From Candidatus Poribacteria bacterium (GTDB lineage Bacteria > Poribacteria > WGA-4E > WGA-3G), in the NCBI GenBank assembly GCA_009839745.1, contig VXPE01000075.1:53695-117694 (forward strand): a stretch of 64,000 bases of DNA, written 5' to 3'. The translations under genes and the position numbers were made by a program. Position 1 is the first letter of the stretch. Each line of letters begins with the position of its first letter. Positions 1 through 7,484 of the stretch are shown piece after piece. The notes beneath the pieces were generated by a model. It made no database searches, was not told where the DNA came from, and worked only from the letters and a program-made list of their open reading frames with translations.

Positions 1-1
1 G

Positions 2-646
2 ATTGAAGGGCAGAAAACGATTAGCATTGAGATTGTGCAGCAGTTCGATTGGGAAGTGCCGGATTGGGTAATCATTCCCGGGGGAAACCTCGGCAATGTT
101 TCCGCACTCGGACTCGGCTTTTTAATGATGCTGGAACTCGGTATCATTGACAAACTTCCGCGCATTGCTTGTGCCCAAGCAGAACGCGCGAATCCGCTGT
201 ATCGAAGCTATCAAACAGGATTCACAGAGTTTCATGCTATCACCGCACAAGCCACACAAGCCACAGCAATTCAGATTGGAAATCCGGTCTCTATTCACCG
301 TGCTATCCGAACGTTACGACGGTTCGATGGTATTGTTGACCAAGCGACTGAGGAAGAACTGGCAGACGCTGCAGCGAGAGCCGATAGGACAGGTTTGTTC
401 AATTGCCCGCACACCGGAGTGGCGTTGGCTGTTCTTATAAAAATGGTCGAGCGAAAACAGATCCGTCCAGATGACAGGGTTATCGTTATCTCTACAGCGA
501 ATGGACTCAAATTCCCAGATTTCAAGGGGGCATATCACGATATCACGCCTGGGGAACCCCCGCCTCGCTATCTAAATACGCCACTTGAATTGGAAGCAGA
601 CTATGAGAAGGTTCTGCAACAGATTTCCATGCACCTTGACGCATAA
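2..646 (+). CDS. thrC: Threonine synthase, C-terminal part (cut by window edge)
   Basis: The open frame runs in from the left edge and ends at TAA 644-646, so only about 214 C-terminal residues are present. Threonine synthase is the PLP enzyme that converts O-phosphohomoserine to threonine in the cytosol. The visible fragment has the glycine-rich PLP-phosphate loop PGGNLGN soon after the FDWEVPDWVIIP strand, followed by the EVVxATAIQIGNPVS-type segment (here QATAIQIGNPVS) and the C-terminal Rossmann-like part with GVALAVLIK. The GTG at 35 is internal, since homology-like sequence continues upstream of it. It converges with the MNT-HEPN gene, only 8 bp apart. A related fold-type II PLP enzyme is the main alternative, but the segment order matches threonine synthase. 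Confidence 0.85.
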   Translation: MEGQKTISIEIVQQFDWEVPDWVIIPGGNLGNVSALGLGFLMMLELGIIDKLPRIACAQAERANPLYRSYQTGFTEFHAITAQATQATAIQIGNPVSIHRAIRTLRRFDGIVDQATEEELADAAARADRTGLFNCPHTGVALAVLIKMVERKQIRPDDRVIVISTANGLKFPDFKGAYHDITPGEPPPRYLNTPLELEADYEKVLQQISMHLDA

Positions 647-654
647 CACATCGC

Positions 655-1428
655 TTACTTGATGTTATCCGTTGACAGTTTCAGCGAGGCCCGAACGGCT
701 TGCCGCACCGTATCACAGATACGCAGGGCGTGTTGCATGTCCTCAGCAGTCGCTGAATCACCCGGATAGCGGGAATCTACCGCATACTCTGTGATTCTCT
801 TAAAATCAGGCTGCCACTGCGACCAAGCAGGCAGCATCGGCACAATCAACACCAGCAATTCTTCAAGGTCATGCGTCCTGGGGACGGGAATGTCTGACTC
901 CTGAAGCCATGCCTTGAGATATTTTTCAATACACTGTTGTGCATGGAAACAGATAGAATTGTGAAATGGGCGAGATGCCTGTCGCGCCAATTCTGCCATA
1001 TCATAATCTTCTTCAGCCTTCTCTATCCACTCCAGCGTCAACGGATTCATGCAGTTCTGCTCCTTCTTGACAGCGTTTGACGTGCCTCGCCAGTTTCCTC
1101 TATTGTAATCCACATCGGATCCATAAAGAAAATCGCCTTTTTCAGTGATCTCTCGAAGGAACCAATCGTTATACGAGACGCGAGACGCTATTTCTTTCGG
1201 CGAACGCACCAAAAGATCCAAACTGAAGCGATCCGGAATACGTTGCTGGATTTCCACAGCCTTGCTGCGAAATTCCGATTTCGGGATATCCATGACAACA
1301 AGTATATCCACATCCGAGCCTTCGGTAGGCGTGCCGTAGGCATAGGAACCGAAGAGGATCACTTGTAGCGGCGTGAATTCGCGTACGATGTCGTCGCATG
1401 TCGCTTGAATAGCTTCCCGGGTAACCAT
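655..1428 (-). CDS. MNT nucleotidyltransferase - HEPN domain fusion protein
   Basis: 257 residues from ATG 1426-1428, chosen because AAAGGAGAA lies just upstream; the longer open frame to 1470 has no such site. Residues 1-110 are a minimal nucleotidyltransferase with the GSYAYG...GSDVDILVV signature (Gly27-Ser28, Asp39, Asp41 as metal ligands). A new domain starts near residue 125 (MNPLTLEWIEKAEEDYDMA) and is a HEPN domain of the substrate-binding-like class, with the CFHAQQCIEKYLKAWL helix and a THDLEELL motif. These two domains are normally encoded by two adjacent genes, many of which act as toxin-antitoxin pairs in which MNT adenylylates HEPN. I see no Rx4-6H RNase motif in this HEPN, so toxicity is doubtful. 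Fusion into one chain is direct from the sequence; function is inference. Confidence 0.8.
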   Translation of the reverse strand: MVTREAIQATCDDIVREFTPLQVILFGSYAYGTPTEGSDVDILVVMDIPKSEFRSKAVEIQQRIPDRFSLDLLVRSPKEIASRVSYNDWFLREITEKGDFLYGSDVDYNRGNWRGTSNAVKKEQNCMNPLTLEWIEKAEEDYDMAELARQASRPFHNSICFHAQQCIEKYLKAWLQESDIPVPRTHDLEELLVLIVPMLPAWSQWQPDFKRITEYAVDSRYPGDSATAEDMQHALRICDTVRQAVRASLKLSTDNIK

Positions 1429-1491
1429 GCATGCGTTCTCCTTTATCGAATTCCTATGAGAGTTTAGCATAGGTTCGGGCGCGGGGACAAG

Positions 1492-1674
1492 TTATTTTTC
1501 CATACCCTTTGATGAAAGGCGATCAGAATATACCAAGTTGTTGTCAAAACGACTGTATAATTCCTTCATATCGTTCAGGGTATCGTCGTAGATGGTGGTT
1601 TTGTGTTTACTCCAGACGTTCTGATGTGCATGACCACGATAAGCCGCGTATTCTGCAAATTTCCAGATTTTCAT
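1492..1674 (-). CDS. Small hypothetical protein (60 aa)
   Basis: Unrecognised. ATG 1672-1674 (MKIWKFAEYAAYRGHA) follows a strong GGGGAGG Shine-Dalgarno 8 nt upstream, which is the main reason to accept it. The protein is polar and basic, with no signal peptide or membrane segment. It lies just downstream of another small minus-strand ORF (1705-1926) and could be its operon partner. A decayed remnant is equally possible. Confidence 0.4.
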   Translation of the reverse strand: MKIWKFAEYAAYRGHAHQNVWSKHKTTIYDDTLNDMKELYSRFDNNLVYSDRLSSKGMEK

Positions 1675-1704
1675 ATTCTTTACCTCCCCTAACACCCTAA
1701 CACC

Positions 1705-1926
1705 TTATTCGTCCGATGGCAGCACATGATCTAAAAAAAGCCAATTGCTATATTCAGCTCTACGATTGTCTACACCCATCTGAATTTTATGTTCTGTTTG
1801 GATATAAAATTGAGAGAACGCAGGTTTAGAGAAATGGCGAACAACTGCCTCTACGATTATAGCCTCATGGGGTGCTTCCCTATTACAATCAGGACACACG
1901 GAGTTCAACAGGTTGAAGACGACCAA
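1705..1926 (-). CDS. Small hypothetical protein with a CxxC motif, possibly frameshifted at its start
   Basis: About 73 residues containing SVCPDCNREAPHEA, a zinc-ribbon-like CxxC. The only start in this frame is TTG 1924-1926 with no clear ribosome-binding site. One frame over there is ATG 1941-1943 reading MTTKFGRLQ, and removing one G would join it as MTTKF-VVFNLLNSVCPDC. A one-base frameshift at about 1928 is therefore plausible. No family recognised. Low confidence that it is expressed. Confidence 0.35.
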   Translation of the reverse strand: MVVFNLLNSVCPDCNREAPHEAIIVEAVVRHFSKPAFSQFYIQTEHKIQMGVDNRRAEYSNWLFLDHVLPSDE

Positions 1927-2073
1927 ATTTAGTAGTCATAAGATGATTCTCGCTTTGTATCAGTTCGGTTTGGAATAGAGACTGCGCCAAGCGGTGCGAA
2001 GGAAGTTCTCTATCAATTGCGCTGAGCAGAGTATAACACAAACCGCTTTGAGATGTCAAAGAGATTGCACATC

Positions 2074-2101
2074 TGCAGGTGTGAAGATACGCACACCTGC
2101 A
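2074..2101. repeat. Perfect 10-bp inverted repeat
   Basis: TGCAGGTGTG at 2074-2083 and CACACCTGCA at 2092-2101, separated by 8 nt, form a perfect hairpin in a region (1944-2363) where I see no convincing gene. There is no U-run on either side, so it is not an obvious terminator. It could be a protein-binding palindrome or a REP-like element. Confidence 0.5.
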
Positions 2102-2243
2102 CGATTTCACACTCAACAAAACGCATACAACGCCTGTAGCACTTTCAGAGAATACCCTTTGGGATATTGTATTCAAAATCCTTTTTTTGTCAAATTTTTA
2201 ATGTGAGAAAACCCAGTCGTTACAAGGGTTATCTGCGTAAATC

Positions 2244-2282
2244 GGGCGAGGTTCGGAAACCTCGCCAGCGGAGCTGGAGCGT
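2244..2282. repeat. GGCGAGGTT hairpin repeat, copy 1
   Basis: GGCGAGGTT...AACCTCGCC forms a near-perfect hairpin (2245-2266) followed by a GC-rich AGCGGAGCTGGAGCG tail. Similar copies occur at 7427, 34029, 37933 and, degenerate, 62541. All lie between genes. The rest of 1944-2363 holds no gene that I can support. Confidence 0.7.
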
Positions 2283-2363
2283 TTTGATGTTTTTAAAATG
2301 TCTACCTATTTTTTCAATTCACCATAAAGGATCCTGAACAGACAACGAAACAACGATAAGAAT

Positions 2364-2393
2364 TTGCAACAAATATACCAAATATGGTATAAT
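2364..2393 (+). promoter_or_regulatory. xylA promoter with palindromic operator over the -10
   Basis: TTGCAA (2364-2369), an 18-nt spacer and TATAAT (2388-2393) form a good sigma-70 promoter 52 nt before the xylA start. The perfect palindrome TATACCA-AATA-TGGTATA (2374-2391) overlaps the spacer and -10, a typical repressor position. The regulator is not in the window. Confidence 0.6.
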
Positions 2394-2445
2394 TTAAATG
2401 TTGGCTCATAAGCATGTCAAAATTATAAGCAATAGGAGGAAATGC

Positions 2446-3615
2446 ATGTCAGAATTGTATCAGCCTAAGCCTGAGCATAAGTTTACCTTTGGATTATGGA
2501 CGGTCGGTAATCCCGGTCGCGATCCATTTGGTGATGTTGTCAGGCCCCCTTTGAAACCTACATATACAGTCCAAAAATTAAGCGAACTCGGCGCATACGG
2601 CGTTAATTTACATGACAACGACCTCGTCCCCTTTGATGCTTCAGCCGTTGAACGCGATAAAATTGTTAGCGAATTCAAGCAGGCACTCGCCGATCACGGT
2701 ATGAAGGTGCCGATGGCAACAACAAATCTCTTCTACCATCCAATCTTTAAAGACGGAGCGTTTACCGCTAATGATCCGAAGGTGCGAGCATTCGCAATCC
2801 AGAAAACCTTGAACGCCATTGATCTCGGTGTTGAACTCGGCGCGACCGTTTATGTATTTTGGGGTGGGCGTGAAGGCTCCGAAGTAGATGCCTCTAAAAA
2901 CGGACCCGATACCGTCAAGTGGAATCGGGAGGCGATGAACTACTTCACGCATTACGTCAAAGACCAAGGTTACGACCTCTGCTTCGCGCTTGAAGCAAAA
3001 CCGAATGAACCCCGCGGCGACATCTACTTACCGACAACGGGACACATGCTCCACTTTATTGAGACGCTTGACCACCCAGAAATGGTCGGTGTGAACCCCG
3101 AATTTGCCCACGAAACGATGGCAGGTTTGAGTTTCATTCACGGTGTCGCACAAGCCTACGAATCGGGTAAACTCTTCCATATTGATCTCAACGACCAGAA
3201 AATGAGTCGTTTCGACCAAGACCTGCGTTTCGGTTCTGAAAATATCAAGAGTGCATTCTTCCTCGTCAAATTCCTTGAAGATGTGAACTGGGACGGCTCT
3301 CGTCACTTTGATGCCCACGCCTACAGAACTGAAGACGAACAAGGGGTCTGGGACTTTGCCGCAGGATGCATGCGAAGCTATCTGATTCTGAAAGAGAAAG
3401 CACGCCGTTTCAACGAAGATGCGGAAATTCAAGGGATTCTCGCTGAAATACAAGCACGCGATCCTGAACTCGAAGCACTCATGGCACATTACAACGCCGA
3501 GAGCGTCGGAAAACTCAGAAAGATTGATTTTGAACCCGATACCCTTGCACAAAAAGGACTCGGATACGAGAAATTGGATCAACTCACATTTGAGGTTTTA
3601 ATGGGGATCAGGTAA
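2446..3615 (+). CDS. xylA: Xylose isomerase
   Basis: 389 residues from ATG 2446, selected because TAGGAGGAAATGC precedes it; the longer open frame from 2398 begins almost at the -10. It catalyses D-xylose to D-xylulose (and glucose to fructose) isomerisation in the cytosol with two divalent metals. It is the short class I (actinobacterial-type) form, opening with [16 protein letters not shown]. The full active site is visible: catalytic His56/Asp59 (NLHDND), Glu183 and Lys185 (EAKPNE), Glu219 and His222 (PEFAHET), Asp247, Asp257 and Asp259 (DLND, FDQD) and Asp289 (HFDAHAYR). No xylulokinase or sugar transporter is adjacent, so it stands alone under its own operator-bearing promoter. Confidence 0.95.
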   Translation: MSELYQPKPEHKFTFGLWTVGNPGRDPFGDVVRPPLKPTYTVQKLSELGAYGVNLHDNDLVPFDASAVERDKIVSEFKQALADHGMKVPMATTNLFYHPIFKDGAFTANDPKVRAFAIQKTLNAIDLGVELGATVYVFWGGREGSEVDASKNGPDTVKWNREAMNYFTHYVKDQGYDLCFALEAKPNEPRGDIYLPTTGHMLHFIETLDHPEMVGVNPEFAHETMAGLSFIHGVAQAYESGKLFHIDLNDQKMSRFDQDLRFGSENIKSAFFLVKFLEDVNWDGSRHFDAHAYRTEDEQGVWDFAAGCMRSYLILKEKARRFNEDAEIQGILAEIQARDPELEALMAHYNAESVGKLRKIDFEPDTLAQKGLGYEKLDQLTFEVLMGIR

Positions 3616-3748
3616 GCCAAACTTTTACCTGCGGGTTTACGAGGGTGCGCGTGAAACTCCCGCCCCACTGGGAGTAATTGGCAGTCAGTTGTCGGTAAAG
3701 AGGTTTCATCTCACACGGGGTACTCCTAAAGATAGCCTCCAATCCCGT

Positions 3749-3834
3749 AGCTCGTAATGAAATGGAGAGCGGATTTAAGGAACGCATCCGATAGGTCTAA
3801 CGCCCGTTGTTCCTCCGCAAGGTAAAATTTAAAA
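3749..3834 (+). repeat. Leader/RBS element copy 1, before cstA
   Basis: It starts with a hairpin AGCTC...GAGC (3749-3770) followed by GGAT, then a spacer, then CCGCAAGGTAAAATTTAAAA (3815-3834) directly abutting the cstA ATG. The AAGG is the only Shine-Dalgarno. The 27 nt at 3749-3775 are identical to 62619-62645, in front of an unrelated gene. A possible opposite end (TTTTACCTGCGGGTTT) lies near 3625, which would make the whole intergenic region one element. Confidence 0.75.
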
Positions 3835-5727
3835 ATGAATACGCTTATTATTGCGATCTTAAGCTTCATCGGTTTCATTGTTGCCTATCATACCTATGGC
3901 AAATGGTTGGCGAGAAAGATTTTCGGATTAGATGCCCAAGCCACAGTACCGAGTCAGGAGCTGCGAGATGATGTCGATTACGTTCCAACGAAAAAAGAGG
4001 TCATCTTTGGGCACCATTTCACGAGTATCGCGGGTACAGGTCCAATCGTAGGACCTGCCATTGCCGTTTTCTGGGGATGGCTACCGGCGTTGCTTTGGGT
4101 TGTCCTCGGCTCGGTTTTCATCGGTGCTGTCCATGACTTCGGGGCACTCGTTGTCTCCCTCCGTAACCGTGGGCAAAGTGTCGGCGAAGTTGCAGGGCGG
4201 ATGATCGGTCCACGCGCGAAATTTCTCTTCCTTTTCGTCCTTTTTATGGGGTTGACCATTGTTCTTGCCATTTTTGGCTTGGTCATTGCCCTGATTTTCT
4301 CCTACTACCCTGAATCCGTCCTGTCCGTTTGGGTGGAAATTCCGCTCGCTGTTGCCATCGGTGTCTGGATCTATCGTAGGGGGGGCAATATTCTCATTCC
4401 CTCGATTGTCGCGCTCGGTATCATGTACATCGGGATGGCAGTTGGTGCGTATCTCCTACCGATCGATCTCTCGCAATGGTTCGGCATCCCCTTGCTCGGA
4501 AAAACTTACCTAAACGTTGTGGTGATCTGGACACTGGTGCTTTTCGTCTACTGCTTTATCGCCTCGGTATTACCCGTCTGGACGCTTCTGCAACCGCGTG
4601 ATTTCATCAACAGCCATGAACTTGTATTAGCACTTCTCCTATTAGTGCTTGGACTTGCCGTTGCAGGTTTCACAGGCAGAGCGGATCTGACAGCCTCCGC
4701 GCCGGCTGTTGCCTCAGACATCCCACCCGATGCTCCACCGATTTGGCCCTTCCTCTTTATTACGATTGCGTGCGGTGCGGTCAGCGGTTTCCACTGTATG
4801 GTGAGTTCCGGGACTTCCAGTAAACAGGTCGCCTCCGAAGGCGACGCGCAATACGTCGGATACGGGGCGATGCTACTCGAGGGTGGACTTGCCGTTATCG
4901 TTATTCTTGCCTGCTGTGCTGGCATCGGTATGGGGATTTTCAACCGGACGGGGACTGGTGCAAACTATACCTTCCAACCGATTGTCAAGGCAGATAGCGC
5001 AACCCCTGTTACGAATCACGACGCCTGGAAAGCGCGCTACGCTATCAAAACGGAAACAAGTGCTGACGGGACGACTACGGTCGTCAGCGGTTGGGCAAGC
5101 CACGGACTCAAGGCGAAGGTGAGTGCGTTTGTGGACGGAGGTGGAAATTTCCTCGCCTCCCTCGGTATTCCGCTCAAGATGGGCATTGCGATTATGGCGG
5201 TTCTCGTTGCGAGTTTCGCCGCTACAACGTTAGACACAGCGACACGACTCCAACGGTATGTTATCTATGAACTGGCGCAAACGGTTAACTTCAAGCCGTT
5301 AACCAACCGTTATATAGCGACTGCGTTCGCGTTAGTGCTCGCCGCCGCAGTTGCGCTGCTACAGGGACCGAGTGGTCCTGGCAGTGGCGGTTTGACGCTC
5401 TGGCCCCTCTTCGGTGCGACAAATCAACTCTTAGCCGGATTAGCCTTCATGGTCATCGTTTTCTATCTCCTACGCCGCAACAAACCGATCTGGTTCGCAC
5501 TCCTGCCGATGATCGTCATGCTCATCATGCCTGCATGGGCAATGCTCCACCAGATGTTCAATCCTGAAACAGGATGGCTTTTCACTGGCAAATATTTACT
5601 CTTCGGATTCGGTGTTGTCGTGGAGGCGTTACAGGTCTGGATGATCGCTGAAGGGGTCCTCGCGTGGCGACACGCCCGTGGCAACTACCCGGAACTTCCA
5701 CCGTTGGAAAGTTTCGCCACCGATTGA
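3835..5727 (+). CDS. cstA: CstA-family carbon starvation transporter
   Basis: 630 residues, about 16-17 hydrophobic segments, with the family opening MNTLIIAILSFIGF..YHTYGKWLARKIFGLD and the conserved HHFTSIAGTGPIVGPAIAV and GCGAVSGFHCMVSSGTSSKQ regions. CstA proteins are inner-membrane carriers for peptides or pyruvate induced on carbon limitation. Length is normal for the shorter subgroup. ATG 3835 is preceded immediately by the repeated leader element, whose AAGG is the ribosome-binding site. A CstA partner such as YbdD/YjiX is not adjacent. Substrate cannot be assigned from sequence. Confidence 0.93.
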   Translation: MNTLIIAILSFIGFIVAYHTYGKWLARKIFGLDAQATVPSQELRDDVDYVPTKKEVIFGHHFTSIAGTGPIVGPAIAVFWGWLPALLWVVLGSVFIGAVHDFGALVVSLRNRGQSVGEVAGRMIGPRAKFLFLFVLFMGLTIVLAIFGLVIALIFSYYPESVLSVWVEIPLAVAIGVWIYRRGGNILIPSIVALGIMYIGMAVGAYLLPIDLSQWFGIPLLGKTYLNVVVIWTLVLFVYCFIASVLPVWTLLQPRDFINSHELVLALLLLVLGLAVAGFTGRADLTASAPAVASDIPPDAPPIWPFLFITIACGAVSGFHCMVSSGTSSKQVASEGDAQYVGYGAMLLEGGLAVIVILACCAGIGMGIFNRTGTGANYTFQPIVKADSATPVTNHDAWKARYAIKTETSADGTTTVVSGWASHGLKAKVSAFVDGGGNFLASLGIPLKMGIAIMAVLVASFAATTLDTATRLQRYVIYELAQTVNFKPLTNRYIATAFALVLAAAVALLQGPSGPGSGGLTLWPLFGATNQLLAGLAFMVIVFYLLRRNKPIWFALLPMIVMLIMPAWAMLHQMFNPETGWLFTGKYLLFGFGVVVEALQVWMIAEGVLAWRHARGNYPELPPLESFATD

Positions 5728-5790
5728 AAATCAATCCTCGCATAATTTCTTCCATCAGCACTCTATACCAATTTTTCATCGCTTAAAACT

Positions 5791-5834
5791 TTAACAAAAT
5801 TTAATTTGACTTTAATTTTGTTAAATGCTATCAT
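5791..5834 (+). promoter_or_regulatory. Promoter with inverted-repeat operator before the DUF2089 operon
   Basis: TTGACT (5806-5811), 17 nt, TATCAT (5829-5834) make a sigma-70 promoter. A perfect 11-bp inverted repeat, TTAACAAAATT (5791-5801) and AATTTTGTTAA (5814-5824), straddles the -35 and spacer, so a dimeric regulator bound here would block or modulate transcription. The first gene of the operon (DUF2089, HTH-like) is the obvious autoregulator candidate. Confidence 0.6.
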
Positions 5835-5880
5835 ATTATAAATGCCTTAAACCGCGTTTAAGTTTAAGGGAAGAAGGAAT

Positions 5881-6174
5881 ATGACAGATACACAAATTCC
5901 GAAGTGGCTGTCTGCCTTGAGTGAAGAAGAACTCCACTTCGTCAAACGATTTGTCTTAGCCTCCGGGTCGCTCAAGGACTTAGCAAAACAGTATAAAGTT
6001 TCATATCCAACCTTGAGAATCCGGTTGGATCGGCTTATAGACAAAATTAATATCGTTGATGACTCCGATGCGGAAAACCCGTTTTTATTGAAAATTCGGT
6101 TGCTGGTCGCGGAAGGTACGTTGACGCAAGCCGCCGCAAGGGCACTTATCAAGGCTTACGAGGAATCAAAATAA
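5881..6174 (+). CDS. DUF2089-family small DNA-binding-like protein
   Basis: 97 residues. The central LSEEELHFVKRFVLASGSLKDLAKQYKVSYPTLRIRLDRLIDKI matches the DUF2089 pattern, a predicted helix-turn-helix (residues 15-60) seen in small regulators next to membrane-protein genes. ATG 5881 follows AAGGGAAGAAGGAAT. Its TAA overlaps the ATG of the next gene (TAATG), so the four genes 5881-7338 are translationally coupled. The upstream palindrome fits autoregulation. Repressor versus other role is inference. Confidence 0.75.
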   Translation: MTDTQIPKWLSALSEEELHFVKRFVLASGSLKDLAKQYKVSYPTLRIRLDRLIDKINIVDDSDAENPFLLKIRLLVAEGTLTQAAARALIKAYEESK

Positions 6175-6569
6175 TGAATGAAACTTGGATTTCACAGCAA
6201 GAACTGGGTATTTTAATGATGGTGATATTCATTCCTCTCGGTCCAATCGTCGGAACATTGGGATGGTTGTTTGTTCCAAAAGGAAAAGCCAAAAAACTTA
6301 CTTTAGGTGTTCTCGCTTTTGGATGTGTCATGGGTTTCGTATTGTTGGTGTTTGGTATAATCGCATATTTCTTCGGACAACCGCGTTGGGTATGGTTGAG
6401 GTCCATTTTTTTCGGTCTAAATGACACAGTTCTATTTGCCTTTGTTTATTGGGTAATTCTCAAAAGATATAGAGAAGCCGAACTCAGAAAATCGATGTCT
6501 GAAGACCTCACATTCGGAGGGAACAAGACGCAGGACATAAATAACAGGAAAGAGAAGGAGGAATTCTGA
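6174..6569 (+). CDS. Small membrane protein, tandem paralogue 1
   Basis: 131 residues, function unknown. Three predicted membrane segments (about residues 9-35, 45-68, 80-98) and a charged cytosolic tail. It shares with the next two genes the opening MNExWI, a basic turn PKGKAKKLTLGV after the first segment, GIIAYxxGQPxxVW after the second, and a tail YREAELRKSMSEDLTFGGN. It starts within the stop codon of the DUF2089 gene. Similar small membrane proteins often accompany DUF2089 or PspC-like regulators; I recognise no characterised family. Confidence 0.7.
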   Translation: MNETWISQQELGILMMVIFIPLGPIVGTLGWLFVPKGKAKKLTLGVLAFGCVMGFVLLVFGIIAYFFGQPRWVWLRSIFFGLNDTVLFAFVYWVILKRYREAELRKSMSEDLTFGGNKTQDINNRKEKEEF

Positions 6570-6964
6570 TGAACGAACCTTGGATTAGTAACACTGGAAT
6601 GGTAGGTGGTATATTGGGTTCAATGATAGGTATCCTCGGTGGCGTTGTAGGAACATTGGCAGGCGGATTTGTTCCAAGGGGAAAAGCAAAGAGACTCACT
6701 TTGGGCGTTAACACCTTCGCGTTTGTTTTATCGTTCACTTCACTTGTTGTCGGTATAATCGCATATCTGTCGGGACAACCTCGTGACGTATGGTACGTAT
6801 TTGGCTACATCGGACTCCTTTGCACAGTTGGATTTGGTACGGGTTTTTGGGTAATCCTCAAAAGAGCAAGAGATGCTGAACTCAGAAAATCTATGTCCGA
6901 AGACCTTATGCTTGGTGGTAACGAGAAAGACACCATGAAAAAAAAAAGAAAAGGAGGTTTCTGA
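6569..6964 (+). CDS. Small membrane protein, tandem paralogue 2
   Basis: 131 residues, clear duplicate of its neighbours. A glycine-rich first membrane segment (GGILGSMIGILGGVVGTLAGGF) replaces the less glycine-rich one of copy 1, followed by VPRGKAKRLTLGV, VVGIIAYLSGQPRDVWY and ARDAELRKSMSEDLMLGGN. ATG 6569 overlaps the upstream TGA (TGATG), with AAGGAGGAATTC as ribosome-binding site. Function unknown; the repeated Gly zipper suggests oligomer packing in the membrane, which is inference. Confidence 0.7.
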   Translation: MNEPWISNTGMVGGILGSMIGILGGVVGTLAGGFVPRGKAKRLTLGVNTFAFVLSFTSLVVGIIAYLSGQPRDVWYVFGYIGLLCTVGFGTGFWVILKRARDAELRKSMSEDLMLGGNEKDTMKKKRKGGF

Positions 6965-7338
6965 TGAATGAACCTTGGATTAACCCCGGAATACTGGGGA
7001 GCATATTAGGTGGAATTGGTGGTACTCTTGGTGGAGTCGTCGGGACTTTAGCAAGTTTTTTTATCCCAAAAGGAAAAGCAAAGAAACTCGTTTTAGGGGT
7101 CGACATTTTTGGCTTTGCTCTATCAGGCCTCTTACTTGTAGTTAGCATAATCGCGTATTTGTCAGGACAACCTTACAGTGTATGGTACGGATTTGGTCTC
7201 TGTGGACTGATTGGGACACCCCTCTATGGAATGCTTTTCTTTGTATTTCGCAGTGAATATAGGAAAGTCGAACTTAGAAAGGCTATGTCTGAAGATCTAA
7301 CACTTGGAGGGAACAGTGACGACCAAAACGAAAACTGA
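6964..7338 (+). CDS. Small membrane protein, tandem paralogue 3
   Basis: 124 residues, closest to copy 2: MNEPWINPGILGSILGGIGGTLGGVVGTLASFF, PKGKAKKLVLGVD, VVSIIAYLSGQPYSVWYG, and tail EYRKVELRKAMSEDLTLGGNSD. The last loop and third segment differ most. Preceded by AAAGGAGGTTTCTG, overlapping the previous stop. Last gene of the operon; a GGCGAGG hairpin repeat follows at 7427. Confidence 0.7.
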   Translation: MNEPWINPGILGSILGGIGGTLGGVVGTLASFFIPKGKAKKLVLGVDIFGFALSGLLLVVSIIAYLSGQPYSVWYGFGLCGLIGTPLYGMLFFVFRSEYRKVELRKAMSEDLTLGGNSDDQNEN

Positions 7339-7426
7339 AGACTTTAGGACCCGGAGGCTGTGGCACTCTTTACTCGGATGTTTCGAAAGTTCAAAAGGGC
7401 ATTCGTCTCGTAGTCATTAAGCAAAA

Positions 7427-7450
7427 AGGCGAGGCACGGAGACCTCGCCT
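7427..7450. repeat. GGCGAGG hairpin repeat, copy 2
   Basis: AGGCGAGG-CACGGAGA-CCTCGCCT at 7427-7450, same family as 2245. It sits between the convergent membrane-protein operon and the cysteine hydrolase gene and could act as a weak bidirectional terminator, although no U-run follows. Confidence 0.65.
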
Positions 7451-7484
7451 AACAGTGAAAAATGGGAATTCATTGGTAGGATAA

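Noticed and set aside
1889..2176. 95-codon minus-strand ORF
   Set aside because: Cys/Ser-rich low-complexity translation across a perfect palindrome, no ribosome-binding site, and overlap with a better small ORF. Only its ATG at 1943 may be relevant, as the start of the frameshifted small gene.
3028..3582. 184-codon minus-strand ORF opposite xylA
   Set aside because: xylA has every active-site residue in place; the antisense ORF has no Shine-Dalgarno and no domain.
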